Assembly (NCBI GenBank): GCA_958450325.1
Contig: OY288261.1
Coordinates: 12,553,113 to 12,617,112 of the forward strand
DNA length: 64,000 nt
Direction: 5' to 3'
DNA from: Agrostemma githago
Taxonomy: Eukaryota > Streptophyta > Magnoliopsida > Caryophyllales > Caryophyllaceae
Shown here: one piece after another, positions 34,268 through 46,488 of the stretch
Numbering within the stretch: the first letter of the stretch is position 1
Layout of the letters: every line of letters starts with the position of its first letter
Notes under the pieces: model-generated
The model's database searches: none
Seen by the model: the letters and a program-made list of their open reading frames with translations, nothing else
Told to the model about the DNA's origin: nothing
Translations under genes and position numbers: made by a program

Positions 34268-36546
34268 TATTAGATTTTCTATAAGAGAAACGAAAACCTA
34301 ATTAAATAACATATAAAAATGGAGTAAATAACACAGAAATAACCATGAGTTTACTCTCGTTATGTTAAAAAACAATAATCGAATATAACTAGATCAGGGG
34401 TTGAGACGTTTATTTACTCTAATTAGACAGTTTAAACTCCCATGATCCCATCTCATTCGTACCCCTTCATTATTTAATTAAGTTTTCACATCTAACCTTA
34501 GTTTAATATATAAACTCAAATTGTTAGTATTCTTTATTGAATTTGATCGAGTGATATTACACCATATTGTATATAGTTGGCCTAAAAACATTTGACATAT
34601 AAGAGGTTCATGCCTAAAAACTTTGAATGGAGTGGTCCAAGTAGAACTAAACTTAGAATATCTCACTAATATTCTAGAACACTAAACTATACTAAGCTAC
34701 AACTATATTAGGCTAAAGAATGTTAGTCCCTACATTGTTATTATTTGTTAAGTTGAGAATAAACAGTAGATGATGGCCATTTGTGTATACATTTGAGAGT
34801 AACATGAATATGCATATTTTAATGTTATAACAAGGAGTTGTCTGCAAGACTTTTAATTATGGAGCAACAACTAAACTACACCAAACTTCGAAGATAAAAA
34901 AAGGGGAAGAATAATAAAGGCAGGCGAGATGAGGTCGAGGAGATCAAATAGAACGGAGGAAGTATATATTATGCCCATGCATTCCTCAAATTTCATATAC
35001 ATCCAAATCCCATACATTTCCTAATGCAAACCATGATCTCAAACAACTCTAACCTAAAACAATCAACCTCAAATAATATAAAGTCGAAAAAAATTATAAA
35101 ATAAATATTATGTTCATAATTTATCATAAATAATATGCATAATTGCATGCATGAGGCTTATCCTAGGAAATTTCTAACCCAAAATTCTAGTTAATGTAGA
35201 AATGTAAGTTAATTTAAATCATTGTTTGTCGATCAATCGGATTTTTTTAACTTTAAATAAATGAGTTTTAGGAACACGATCGTTTATAATATGTTTTAAA
35301 TTAGTTTAAAATAATGGGTAAATGACAATGATGCCTTTCTCCTTTTAAAGGTCAACCATATTTTCAATTTGTTCTCTAAATGGAAATTGAACAATTCGCT
35401 TAATGTCGACCATATTTTCGTTTTAAGACTTACCAATCAACCTTACAAACCAAACAAGCATACTAATTGGGTAATCCAATCAACATTGAATATATTCTTA
35501 AGACTAATTATACTAAACAATTTTCCAATCAAAAATACTAATTGGGTAATCCAATCAAAAATTTTCCAAAGGGTAAGTACTATAGGGAGAGCTATACTAA
35601 TTGAACCAATTTTTCATCTAAATACTATAGGGAGAGCTATACTAATCTAACTAAACTATACTAAACAATTTTTCATCAAATTTAACCCTAAATTAAACTA
35701 AATTTCAATTTCACCCTAAATGTAATTTAACCCTAATCTAACAAACAAGTTTCATCTAAATTACAATAACCCAAATACACTAGTCTAAAATACAATTGAC
35801 ACATTATTCCAACCAAATCTCTCAAACCCTAATTATTTTTTCATCCCCTACACTTAGTAGAAGCAACTCAACCAAAATTAATACTAATAAATCCAATAAT
35901 GATAATAATAATCTTATGAGAAGTTTTTCATAATTTGGCTAAGGAACCTAATTACACTAACCTAATAAGTTTCACCCTAAATCTAAATTTAATCCTAAAT
36001 TCATCAAACACTTGGATTAACAACAATAATAAACCAAATATAAACAAAATCAAACAAAAAAATTGAGTTAGAATTCATACCTAGGTTGAAATTGGGGATT
36101 TTGGGGAGGATGGGTATGGTAATCCGGCAAAGGGCGGATCGGGGCCGGTGCGGCGGTGGTGCGACGGCGGTGCGGGGGAGATTCTCCGGCGAAGGGGGGT
36201 GGCGAAGGGGGGTGGGGATAGGGGGGTCGGGTTCGGGAATTGGGGTTTAGGGGATGGGGGATGGGGTTTTTTTTTCAACTGTTATGCGAAATGAGTAATG
36301 AAAGGAGCTGGCTGGATTTATGTTAAAAACGCCACCGATCGATTTGTCGGTCGGTAAATTCGAAATTCGGTCGGTAAAACAGCTCGGTACCGACCGATGT
36401 TCTTATTTACCGACTGATTAATCAGCCGGTATTTTACCGACCGAAAGTCTCATTTACCGACTGTTTTCGGTCGGTAAGCGTAATTACCGACTGTTTTTCA
36501 TGCGGTCGGAAAATATCGGTTGCTAACCACGACTTTTCTTGTAGTG
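33180..36546 (-). mobile_element. CACTA transposon fragment inside the hAT element
   Basis: The right end is intact: reading the minus strand from 36546 gives CACTACAAGAAAAGTCGTGG, the diagnostic CACTA terminus, followed by many subterminal TTACCGACCG/CGGTCGGTAA repeats (36330-36520). No opposite CACTAC end is found on the left, and the transposase stops at about 33180, so the element is truncated there. AT-rich sequence at 34270-36060 between transposase and terminus has short repeats (ACTATAGGGAGAGCTATACTAA at 35579 and 35625). Confidence 0.85.
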
Positions 36547-36751
36547 CTGGGCTGTCCGGCTGTAGTGCACTAGTGAGTAGTGCTGTACAATTGAGTTTGA
36601 TTATTTGTTTGGTACTTGGTACTGTTGGACGTGTTGGTAGTATTGACTATTGAATTATTGATACTTTACTACTTTATTTCCTATTAATAATATATTCATA
36701 TTATTGATTGATTACTAACTTGGTACCTTTTTGTTAATCTATACATCGTAG

Positions 36752-39170
36752 ATGGTTAGCACCGAGCATAAGAATAAGCGAGCACGCACCAATTTCGAAG
36801 ATGGAAATGGTGCAACATATGTAAGTGACGATGATATCCAAGAGAAAAATGTTGACAAAACAAAACCTTTGTTACCGCCTCGGCCTCCAATTGAAGGTCG
36901 TAATTACAACACCATCAAAAGGAAAGCATCATACTGGATCCATTTTCGAGATTACTTGGACGAGCATGGTAAGCAAAGGTCTGAATGCATATATTGTGAT
37001 AATAAAAATTTTGCGTCCGACGGAGCAACAAATGGCTCAAAAAACATTAAAAACCATTGGAATGTATGCCCGTCTAATCCAGATTCTTCACATAATAAGT
37101 CAAAAATGAAACAAACTGAGCTAGTATTTGATCGAATGGCTAATGACGGGGAAGGTATATTGAAGGGTTGGACTTTGGACCTAAATAAGGTTAGGGAAGC
37201 TGTAGTTTATTTTATCATCATGGATGAGTATCCATTTCGTGCTGTTGAGAAAGAGGGATTTAGGTACCTAATGTCTGTTACTGCTCCTTCGTTTCATATT
37301 CCATCTCGCATTACTATTGCTCGTGATGTGTATAAACTTCACCTGAATGAGAAAAAGAAATTGACAGAGTTTCTTCTTAAGTCATCCCAAAGAGTGTCAT
37401 TTACGACCGACACATGGACAAGCATTCAAAAAATCAATTATATGTGTCTAACAGCCCATTTTGTGGATAATGAGTGGAACTTGCATAAGAAGATAATTGT
37501 CTTTTGTCCCATCTATAGTCATAAAGGTAAAGATATTGCTAATCTTCTTGATGATTGCTTTAAAACATGGGGGTTGGAGGATAAGGTATTCACCTTGACA
37601 GTGGACAATGCAAGTTCTAATGACACGGCTTGTGTAGAATTGAAAAAACTTCTTCAAAAGAAGCGAAATTTGATTGGTAGGGGAGATTACTTGCATATGA
37701 GATGTGTCGCTCACATAATTAACCTTATTGTGTGGGATGGATTGAAAATGAATAAGAAGTCTATAAGCAAGGTCAGGTATGCTGTTAAGTTTGCTAACAG
37801 TTCTCCAAATAGAGTACATTACTTCAAACAATGTGCTAAAAAGTATACACAATGCCAGTTGTCCTTAAGTCTTGATTGTCCCACTAGATGGAATTCTACA
37901 TTTACAATGTTGGAAACTGCTTTGAAATATAAAGATGCATTTGGTGATATTGATGTTCCTGTTAACCCCCAAGGTGATGAGGTTGATTCATCTGTTGAGT
38001 TTGTAGATGAATATGGCAATCTCATTCAGAGTGAAATTGAAAATTCTGGTGCTCCTAGTGACAATGATTGGAGTACTGTGGAATCATTGGTTCTATTTCT
38101 TAAAGAGTTTAAAACATTGACGGAACAAGTTTCCGGTTCATTGTATGTCACAAGTAATTCTAGCTTCTTTTTTATTGCTCGTGTGCTTGAACAATTGAAT
38201 AAATGGAGCAAGAGTAGTGATGAGGATTTTAAAAAAATGGCGTGTGCCATGAGAAAGAAATTTGACAAGTATTGGGGGGATGTGGATAAAATGAATGTGT
38301 TAATCTACATGGGTGCTATTCTTGATCCAAAGGTGAAGTTAATGGGGTTGAAATTTGCTTTCACTCGTATATATGGGGCACCTAAGGATGAAGAGTTAAA
38401 AGAGCAAGTGTACAATAAGGCAAACGATCTTTTTGATGAGTACAGAAGGTTGTATAGCTCTTTAACTCCTCCAAATGAAGATTCTACACATGATATTAGT
38501 CCTACCCTTGAAGAAGGAGATTATTTAGATTTCAAAAAATCCATTGAAATGCAAGTTCGATTGCGAAGAGGTGATGATGGATATGACAAGTCCGAATTTG
38601 ATAGGTATTTGAATGAGGTGCTTGGTGAACATGAGAGAAATTGCGATGTATTGACATGGTGGAAATTGAATGGTCATAGATATCCTATTTTAGAGCGTTT
38701 GGCCCGTGATGTTTTAGGAATGCCTATTTCTACCGTGGCCTCGGAATCGACGTTTAGCGCAGGTCGACGTCATCTTACACCATTTAGAAGTTCGTTAACT
38801 CCTAAGGTACCATCTTACCATTAAGCTTTTGGATATTATTAATTTATTATTTGGTCTTTAAGTCTTTACACCGTTGATTTGTAATTTTGTTTGTTCATTG
38901 TGATTTGGCTACTAAAAGCTTGTCGAAGCACTAATATGTACTCAAGATTGGATACGTCCAAGAAAGGATAGCGGGATTGATGTGGAGGAAAAATTGGAAG
39001 AGCTAGAAAAAGTTGAAAAGGGTATAAGATCAAACTACTATATTGTATTAAATTTTTAATAACTTTTTAGGTTGCTACTTTGCATACTAATTGGTTTATA
39101 TTTTTTATTATTAGAGGTGGAGAATACGATGATAATCAACGACGATCCCCCGGATGTTGCAAATCATTGA
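36752..39170 (+). CDS. hAT transposase (BED finger, RNase H-like core, dimerisation domain)
   Basis: Exons 36752-38806, 38919-39021 and 39115-39170 give 737 residues with consistent GT-AG junctions; the last two exons supply LVEALICTQDWIRPRKDS, normal hAT C-terminal sequence. BED zinc finger: YWIHFRDYL, CIYC, and H and C in KNHWNVC (residues 60-110). Catalytic core: FTTDTWTS (first Asp), TVDNASSND (second Asp), and the Glu in PISTVASESTFSAGRR. The hATC dimerisation block LTWWKLNGHRYPILERLARD is present. This is the RICESLEEPER/Tag-like group. The protein would cut and rejoin the element ends in the nucleus. A probable 5' UTR intron (donor near 32765, acceptor at 36750) spans the CACTA fragment. 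No stop or shift is seen. Confidence 0.92.
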
Positions 39171-39676
39171 GGAGAAGATTTTGGATTTTATTTTATGTGT
39201 TGCTTACATGCTTTTGCTTGGTTTAAGATAATAATATTTATACAGTTATAATACATTGTTACTTTCAAATTTTTGTCATTTTATTTGGGACTTTTATAGT
39301 TTTATAAATTAATTGTATAAGTTTATAATTTTGAGCTTTTTTATTTGTAAGTCAAATGATAATTGCCTTATTGTAGACTTGTAGTTGATGGCCCAATAGG
39401 AATAATTATTGTAAGACAAATAATGGCCCAACAGGCCAACAATCAATGAACTAGCAGACTAGCAGTAGCCTCGTTTCCCAACAGCCTCGATTCACAATTA
39501 GCAAATAATGGCCCAGACGGTCTAGTCGGTCGGTCCACCGGTTCAGACCGGACCTAAGGGTCGGTCCAGGTCCGGGTTCAGCAACAGGCGGTCCGGTCCA
39601 AGGGTCACGACTTCCCGTCCAGCCGGTCCACGGTCCACCCCGGGTCGGTCCGGTTCTGGACCTTTGAACAGCCCTA
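39171..39676. other. hAT 3' region with subterminal repeats
   Basis: AT-rich 3' UTR, then GC-rich CCGGTCC repeats from 39520 to the terminal inverted repeat. Confidence 0.7.
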
Positions 39677-40230
39677 ACTCTATGTGTTTGTTGATATGCT
39701 TGTGTGAGTTGTAGTGACCATGCTTCCCATACTTGTGTTCATCTTCTCATTGATTACTTATTTTGTGGAAATGTTGAGAATATTTTAGTCGCGAGAGCGC
39801 GGACTAGGGTCTAAGTTGCGAGAGCCCGGACCCACCTTGACATCGGTCTAAGTTGCGAGAGCCCGGACCGACTCTAGCGATTAGGAGACACCTATACCCT
39901 TGATCACCCCAATTACCCTTCTACTCCTATGAACCCGACCTACCCCACTTTCTTCCATATTTGAGTTCATCTCCTTAGTTAGCCATCGTTCTTCTAGTTT
40001 ACTTATTAGTTCAATCATTAGCTTAGTCATACTTCTCCTCCACCATTAGTTTTCCTTTTATCGTCTCTTTGTGTTTGTTTGGTAGCATAGTCTCGTTTGT
40101 AGGCCGACATAGTCTAAGCCTTGATATACCATCCTCGTGGATACGATCCCGACTTACCCTAGCTACCCACTAGGTGTAATCGGTAGTTTATTGACGGTTA
40201 GGGACGTGACAAATCTCTACCACCACAATC

Positions 40231-41951
40231 CTCTTTACAAACCACACACACCATAACTCTCCTACGTATCTCGACGCTCCTGTGACTTTGCCACCACTTG
40301 ACGAGCCCTTTTTCGAGAAGCAAAAACATGTAGGTTGAGGGTGTAACATTCAACACCGACATCTTTTTCACCTTTCCTTTTTCCATTTTTTATGTATATT
40401 CATGCGCATATTAATTAGTCGATAATAACGACACTATTACTAACACTAACATTTTTTATTTTGTTACTAACCATTTTATATTTTCGCATTCTAACATTTT
40501 TATTGTCGTTTATTTATTATCGTTATAACTAAATAATACCGCGTACATATAAATTAATAAACCATATTCGGATCGAACGCGTTTAACTACGACTACCGCC
40601 CTAAGTCCGTTTAATCCCTTTACAAGTCGCGACAGTGGTGGCGCCCTTTCGAGGAGCACCGCCCTAAGCAATCAAGGGCGTAACGTGATCGTGGTAGTAC
40701 GTAGTTGAACGCGTCCGATACCATTTTCAAAGACTGGTACAAAACCCGTTGACGCTAAACCGAGCATCGCATAATCCGTAAGGATTATTATAGATGTCGT
40801 AACGCGGAGGGAATTAATTTCGTCCTAATCCGATGCAAAACAATTTTACAACACCTTTTTCAAAAATCCCGATGACGGTCCCGTAATCATAAAATAATGT
40901 TACGGGTACCGAAAACCGAGTCGAATATAAATTATGCCATATTTATATTCGACTCGGTTTGTAATCGATTTTAAACAAATTATAAGTCTCGAAATTGCCA
41001 CCATTTCGAAACTGAGCAGCAGCTCAAACAGGAGGCACTCGATCGAGTAGCACTCCAAAAACGAAGCAGAAGGTCTGTGATAGGGTCACTCGATCGAGTC
41101 CTGACCATGACTCGATCGAGTGGTCCCCTTTTGGGCTACGGCGTGAGTTTCTAAACGTCATTTTTGCCTCGTTAAATATTTTAAGACTTCGGTCGACACT
41201 TGTAAAGACTATCACGTGCCTACATCTTTTCTAAAAATCATGCATTGCATTCTATAAATTGTCCATTATTCACGTTATTATTACCGTTATTATATCGTTA
41301 TTTCAACGTTGATCGTTATTTTTGTTTTGTCCGGGTTGTATTTTCGCCCGTGTAGCTTGTAACCGATTTATTCCATTTTGCTTTAATTTGTTTGCGTTTT
41401 ACCGTTTACAAATGAACATCGCATGCTAAATCACTTTGACGTGAACCGAGATGCATTAAAATGACGTACCAACCTATTCGATATTTATATCTTGTAAAAC
41501 GTTGTTTGCATAACACTTCACCGAATCACTAGCGCGCGTATTATAAACTCGAACAATGTCTTAGTAGAGGCCGCTAAGTGCGGGCGGGGTTGGGTGTCCT
41601 TAGTGGGTTTCCTAACACGTACCCTCACCCCTTACTCAGAACCTCGGTTTCCGGATGTCCGAAACCGTTGGCGCACGAGAGTCATTCAATACACGATAAC
41701 CGATAATGTCAGTATCGGTATCGCAATGCAAAGGGACGAACCCTATAAACTCTGAAATCGAAATGGGCTGTACTCTGTGCACGGTCCACAACGATATAGA
41801 GTGGGTTCGAATGGCCCCGAACTCCCACGAAGTTCGGTGGCGACTCCTAATTCGACTTAAATTTCAACATGAGAACCATCTCACATGGGAAACATTTCGC
41901 CCTCCAAACCCGCGCGTGGCCGCGTCGGGGTGGACCTATGTCATGTTCACA
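40231..41951 (+). repeat. Ogre-like 5' LTR, second part
   Basis: Continues from 22726 and aligns with 55671-57415. About 18 differences in the first 300 bp (about 6%). Contains ACTCGATCGAGT palindromes at 41037, 41088 and 41110. Confidence 0.92.
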
Positions 41952-41954
41952 ATT

Positions 41955-41973
41955 TGGCGACTCCGCTGGGGAC
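41955..41973 (+). promoter_or_regulatory. Primer-binding site of the Ogre-like element
   Basis: TGGCGACTCCGCTGGGGAC, the Ogre-type PBS, three bases after the LTR end CA. Confidence 0.92.
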
Positions 41974-43004
41974 AACTGATGTGTGCCTTACCATCGGGAT
42001 CCTCAGGGTGAGACTCGAGGAGAAATCGTTCGATTAGTACAATACGCGTGTTAGTTTTACGGTTCATGCATAACCCTGTTTTTACCCGAGCCGGTACTGG
42101 TGACCGACGTCCCACTATGCCGTGATATTCTCCAATATGGATATGTCAAGGTGTCCATGGCTAATTCGTATGGGTTTCGCGGCATGTTCTAAGCTCAACT
42201 CGACTTAGGAAGTCCGTCCCGATTCTCGAAAAGGCCATGCACACTGGTACAGACCCTATTTCGACCGACCGAGACTCAATGTAAAGCATACATGGTGTCG
42301 TTATAATGTTTGCGTGACTATGAGCTACTTGGTTTCCGTGTCGTTTTCAAAAACCGTCATTTCAAAAAAATTGCATCTTTTCAAAAATATTCAAATTTCA
42401 AAACTCGGAATGCTGCCGAATTTAGGACTTATGATTTGACTCCAAATAGCCTATTTTTAGCCGGTATGCTATCCAATTCAAAATTCAAAGAATTTTGACT
42501 TTTCAAAAAAAATCGGCCCCGACGACATTTGTGCCAATTTTAAAAGTCGGGACCGTCCTCCGATTTTCTCGGAATCCGAACTTTCCTTTCAAAAACCTTC
42601 CTTATCTTAAGTCTTACCACATTTTAGTAGTGTCGAGTCTTTTATAAGTCGTCGAAGGTTTTTAGCGTCAAAACTCCGTCGATCTTACGTCACGAGTTTC
42701 CTCCCTATCCCGGTCCGCCTTATTTGTCTAAGGCATGGCTAACCTATGTAAGACATAATCCTACAAAGGAAGGCCCATTTACACTTTCGAGTCCAGAGTC
42801 TGGGGAAACCTCACGTGGACCTTCCTTCGAACAAGATTTGGCCCACATAGCCGAATCCTGAGGAAGGCACCCCATTTATGAGTCACCCGTCTCGGTGTCT
42901 TTTTGGAGTCGTTTCCTCCTTTTTAGTCTTTTCCTTGCTCGGGATGAACTATTTTGATTCCAAGGTCCGGGTTCAGTTTCTGATTACGCGGTGTTCTTAC
43001 AGAC
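41974..43004. other. Ogre-like leader, no gene seen
   Basis: About 1 kb between PBS and gag. Ogre elements can carry an extra first gene here, but no frame of convincing length or homology remains. Confidence 0.6.
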
Positions 43005-45123
43005 ATGCCACCGTCAACCATACACAGAAACAAAATGGAGGCAGCCTTGAACAATTTGAAGACCTCGATGGAAGCCATGGTTGCCAAATGGACCTAAATC
43101 GAGACACAATTGGCTACCATAAGAGACATGCAGGCAGCTGTTGCTGCACGTGTGACTGTCGTGGAGCAAGGGACTCCAGCCACTAGGCCGGGAAATGCTG
43201 GGCCCATAGCTGAACTGGTTAGCGCGGTGCGCCGACTAGAAGAACAAGTCCACCTATCAGGGGAAAACAACATCCATCGGGAAAATTCCCGAGACTACTC
43301 CCCGGTGAACGACAAGCTTCCCGCAAACCTGAACCTCACAGGTTTGTCCATGTTCGAGGGAACCGAAGACCCGTTGCTACATGTGCGGGCCTTCAAAGAG
43401 TTTATGGCAATTAAAGGAGTTGACTCAAGCATGTTCAAAAATTTGTTCGCTGCTTCTCTTGAGAAACACCCAAAAGCCTGGGACTACAGGCTAGACCCCA
43501 AGAAATTCCCGACTTGGGATGATGTGGCTACAGAATTTGCTCGGAACTATGCTGATAACACCGAGATCCAGACCACAATGCGATCTCCAGAGGTTATGGC
43601 CCAAGAGCCCAAGGAAGGTTTCACCAAATACCTTCAACGCTGGAGGGCCGAGAGTGTAAAACTGGTCGATAAGCCCAGTGAGAAGACTTTAGTGGAGGCC
43701 TTTGTCAAGAATCTCCTCCCCTCCTACCGGGTCCATCTCCGGTACGCTCTCATACCCAATTTCACCACCCTTACCGAAATGGGTATGAGGATTGAAGATG
43801 ATCTAATACTAGAGGGCCTTACTAAGGCCTCTAGCAAGGGATACCAAGGTGCTTCTTCGTCCACTACTAAGCCCCCGGCTGCAACCCGCAGTATCTTTGA
43901 CGCGGTTAATCTACTAGATGCCCCGTCCAAAAAGAACACCGCTCTTAGGGTATTCAATGATATAGGCACTACCTATACATATGCCTTATAAAGGCTATCT
44001 TCCAAGGGCCTGGTCCAACCGATAGGCCCAACTCCTGAAGTCCCAGTTGAGAAACGTTCCAAAAGCTACAATAATGTCCAAGCCTATTGCCAATATCATC
44101 GGGGCAACGAGCACGATACTGAGAAATGTTGGAAGTTGAAGCATCTGATTCGGGATCTAATCGAGAGTGGGAAAATACCGTTGCCCGGGGACAAACCAAG
44201 AAACAAAGACAACCCCTTCAGCTCTCATGCTATCTTCACCGGGGAAGTGATTGACTGTTCTCACCTCATTTCTCCTTTCATCCCACAAGTCAATGGGATC
44301 TGGTTCGATGATGAGAATGATGTGTACCTTGCGAAGGGGGAAAATGTCCCCATCACCCCCGAGGAAATCCGAAAAGCTAAGTCCAAGGTCTTAGCCAGTA
44401 ACCACCTCGCCAATGCCGGTCGTCCTTACCCAGCTACTAGCTCTAAGGACGCCCCTGTTCCGGCAACCGTCACTGAACCTTCCAGGACGAAAATTGCCCT
44501 AGAAGAGCCGAGTACTGATACAGCTCTTGTCAAACAACTGAAGAGGGCTCGAATTGACCTCACTATATGGCAACTCTTGGTTAGCTCGCAAGAACATCGA
44601 GAGGCACTTACTAAGGCTCTCGATCAAATCAAGGTCGACTCCCTGGTTACCCCTACTGAAATGGTAGCCACCATCGTGCCCTATCTCAAGGGCAAGTCCA
44701 AAGAAGAAGGCCCATTAATCACCTTCTCGGAGTCCGACCTACCACTGTTCGGGGCCTCTCATAACTTGGCCCTGTACATCATGGTGATTTTCCGGGGTAA
44801 GTATCTCCCAATGACCCTAATTTATGATGGGTCTGCTGTGAATGTCCTCCCTCTAAGGACTGCCAAGGCCCTCGGCATCACCGAGGCCGACTATATACCG
44901 ACTGCTCAAACCATCCAGGCTTTTGATGGAAGTCCGAAGTCGGTTGCTGGGGCCGTTAAGCTGACTATTATAACGGGCCCAATTGAAAAAGAGCTAGAGT
45001 TCCAGGTGATCGATGTCACCTCCTCTTTCAATCTGCTCCTCGGAAGGCCGTGGATCCACGCCATTAAGGCGGTATCCTCCACTCTTCACCGAAAGGTCAA
45101 AATGCCCCTGCAAGACAGTATTA
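43005..45123 (+). pseudogene. Ogre-like gag-protease, nonsense codons, cut by a mariner element
   Basis: ATG 43005 (MPPSTIHRNKMEAALNNL), TAA at 43095 and 43989, otherwise one frame. Gag core: PANLNLTGLSMFEGTEDPLL, HVRAFKEFMAIKGV, SLEKHPKAWDYRL and FTKYLQRWRAESVKL. After the second stop comes a zinc-knuckle variant YCQYHRGNEHDTEKCW (C-X2-H-X4-H-X4-C). Protease: MTLIYDGSAVNVLPL, where intact relatives have DNGSA or DDGSA, and FNLLLGRPWIHAIKAV. Reading stops because the mariner element begins at 45124. Gag shell and polyprotein cleavage would be its roles. Confidence 0.88.
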
Positions 45124-45503
45124 CTCCCTCCCATCCATTCAATCCTTTACACTTACCATAAATGGACGATCCATTCAATCCTTTACATTCCTTTTTGGGT
45201 AATTTTTTTCCCATATACTCCTCATACCCTTCATTATTTACGCAAAACGCCATCATATAATTAATACACCAACCCCTTACTTAATTACCCAAAACCCCAC
45301 CTACTCTCATTACTTCTTTTAATCTGTCAACAATTCAAACCTACCCACCCAATTAATGAAACTCTTCCTCAAACCCCACACCATTACTCTCCCCCGTACA
45401 ATACTCCACCCTCTTTATCCTTCTTCACCATTTTCCTCACCATTTTCACCATCCTTCACCTGTAAAAAAAAAATTAAATTAAATCACTTCAATCGATCTT
45501 ATA

Positions 45504-45973
45504 ATGGTTCTGCGTGATTGTTCCTCCGATTGTAATTCCGATTGTCATAACTGTTGTTTGGATCACTACTCTCCTCGGTGTTCCGGTGCGACTCCCGACA
45601 TTGACGATGACGACCTTACTCCTCCGCCGTTGGTGCTAGACTCGCTTGATCCTAATGATTTGGGGACCGAGATTCCAGAAACCCAGGCCCCAACTAATGA
45701 TTATGAAATCGTGCCTAATACACCTGGGTATGATGAAGATGATGACGACGATTTAACATAGCCCCCTGATTTGCATTTTCTTGAGGCTTTTCGTCACCTT
45801 GTTCCGCCTCCTGATCTTCCGCCTCCTGATCTTCCGACTCCTGTTACTCCCTCTGATTTCATCGATTACGATTTGCCTGAGAATAAGGCCTTATTTGAGT
45901 TGACATGCAAGTATAAGCCTGATTTTCGTGATGATTATCCAATCTTAAAAGCCAAATACTTGGCTTCAAAACG
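45504..45973 (+). pseudogene. Acidic exon-like fragment inside the mariner element, possibly captured from a host gene
   Basis: ATG 45504, one frame of 156 codons with a single TAG (45759-45761), ending at ACG-GTAAGT (45973/45974), a strong plant splice donor. Protein: Cys-rich start (SDCNSDCHNCCLDH), strongly acidic (DIDDDDLTPP, YDEDDDDDLT), a PPPDLPPPDLPTP repeat, and a more ordinary FELTCKYKPDFRDDYPIL end. It faces the transposase gene. I do not recognise the family. It could be a host exon picked up by the transposon or a second gene of this mariner group. Confidence 0.5.
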
Positions 45974-46488
45974 GTAAGTCGGTGATTATTAGATTACTGA
46001 GTTTGCTTGATTTAAGGATGTCTGTTTTATGTTTGATTTATTTCTCTATAATCGATCATCCGTCGTTTGTTGGTTTGATTATTTGATTGTGTCGTGGGTT
46101 GGTTTGATTATATGTTTGTCGTGCGTTGATTTGATTAGCGTTTTGTTATTCCGCATTAAGGTTTAGTAATGTAAAAGGAATCATTTCGACATTTTGTTTA
46201 TATTTATGGTGGTGGTGAATACTTGTGTCTTGAGGCTTGATTTCGTTTGTTTTAATCAAAGAAAGCAAAGAATCGTGGTTTAAATGCAAACATCATTTGA
46301 ATATTTAAACAAGCATTACATACATTATGTTTAGGAAACAAACACTATGAACACTTTCTTACAGTACAATGTTTCCTTCGTAAACATTTGCAAAATGTCC
46401 TCCTAAACTGACTTGTCTTACAAACTTCGGATTAACCAAAATGTGTCACTTGTGTCTTCAAAAAACAAAATCTCTAAAATAGGAGTAT

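Larger units (their letters stand above)
32112..39676 (+). mobile_element. hAT transposon, 7.6 kb, apparently complete
   Basis: Perfect 12-bp terminal inverted repeats TAGGGCTGTTCA/TGAACAGCCCTA and a perfect 8-bp target duplication ACTCTATG (32104-32111 and 39677-39684). Both ends are rich in CCGGTCC/GGACCGG subterminal repeats, probably transposase-binding sites. It carries a three-exon transposase without frame damage, so it could be autonomous. Its size is inflated by a CACTA fragment (about 33.2-36.5 kb) lying between its left end and the transposase start. Confidence 0.95.
22727..40225 (+). mobile_element. Athila-like retrotransposon with gag-protease only, nested in the Ogre 5' LTR
   Basis: Perfect 5-bp target duplication CAATC (22722-22726 and 40226-40230). 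The uninterrupted site is preserved in the Ogre 3' LTR at 55666, which proves the insertion. LTRs begin TGATAAGTGTAG and end CTACCACCA; PBS TGGCGCCGTTGCCGGGGAC is the Athila type. The internal part encodes gag and protease and then no RT, RNase H or integrase at all: 28085-31057 is non-coding. The 3' LTR is split by a hAT element (32112-39676). Without it the element is about 9.9 kb. It would need enzymes from a relative to move. Confidence 0.93.
31058..40225 (+). repeat. Athila-like 3' LTR, interrupted by a hAT transposon
   Basis: Two pieces, 31058-32111 and 39677-40225, together about 1.6 kb, equivalent to 22727-24299. The interruption falls in GGGCACTCTATGTG, which is intact in the 5' LTR. 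Confidence 0.92.

Noticed and set aside
36752..38824. hAT transposase as a single-exon gene ending at 38824
   Set aside because: The expected C-terminal sequence (LVEALICTQDWIRP) is found after a good GT-AG intron, so the stop at 38822 lies in an intron.
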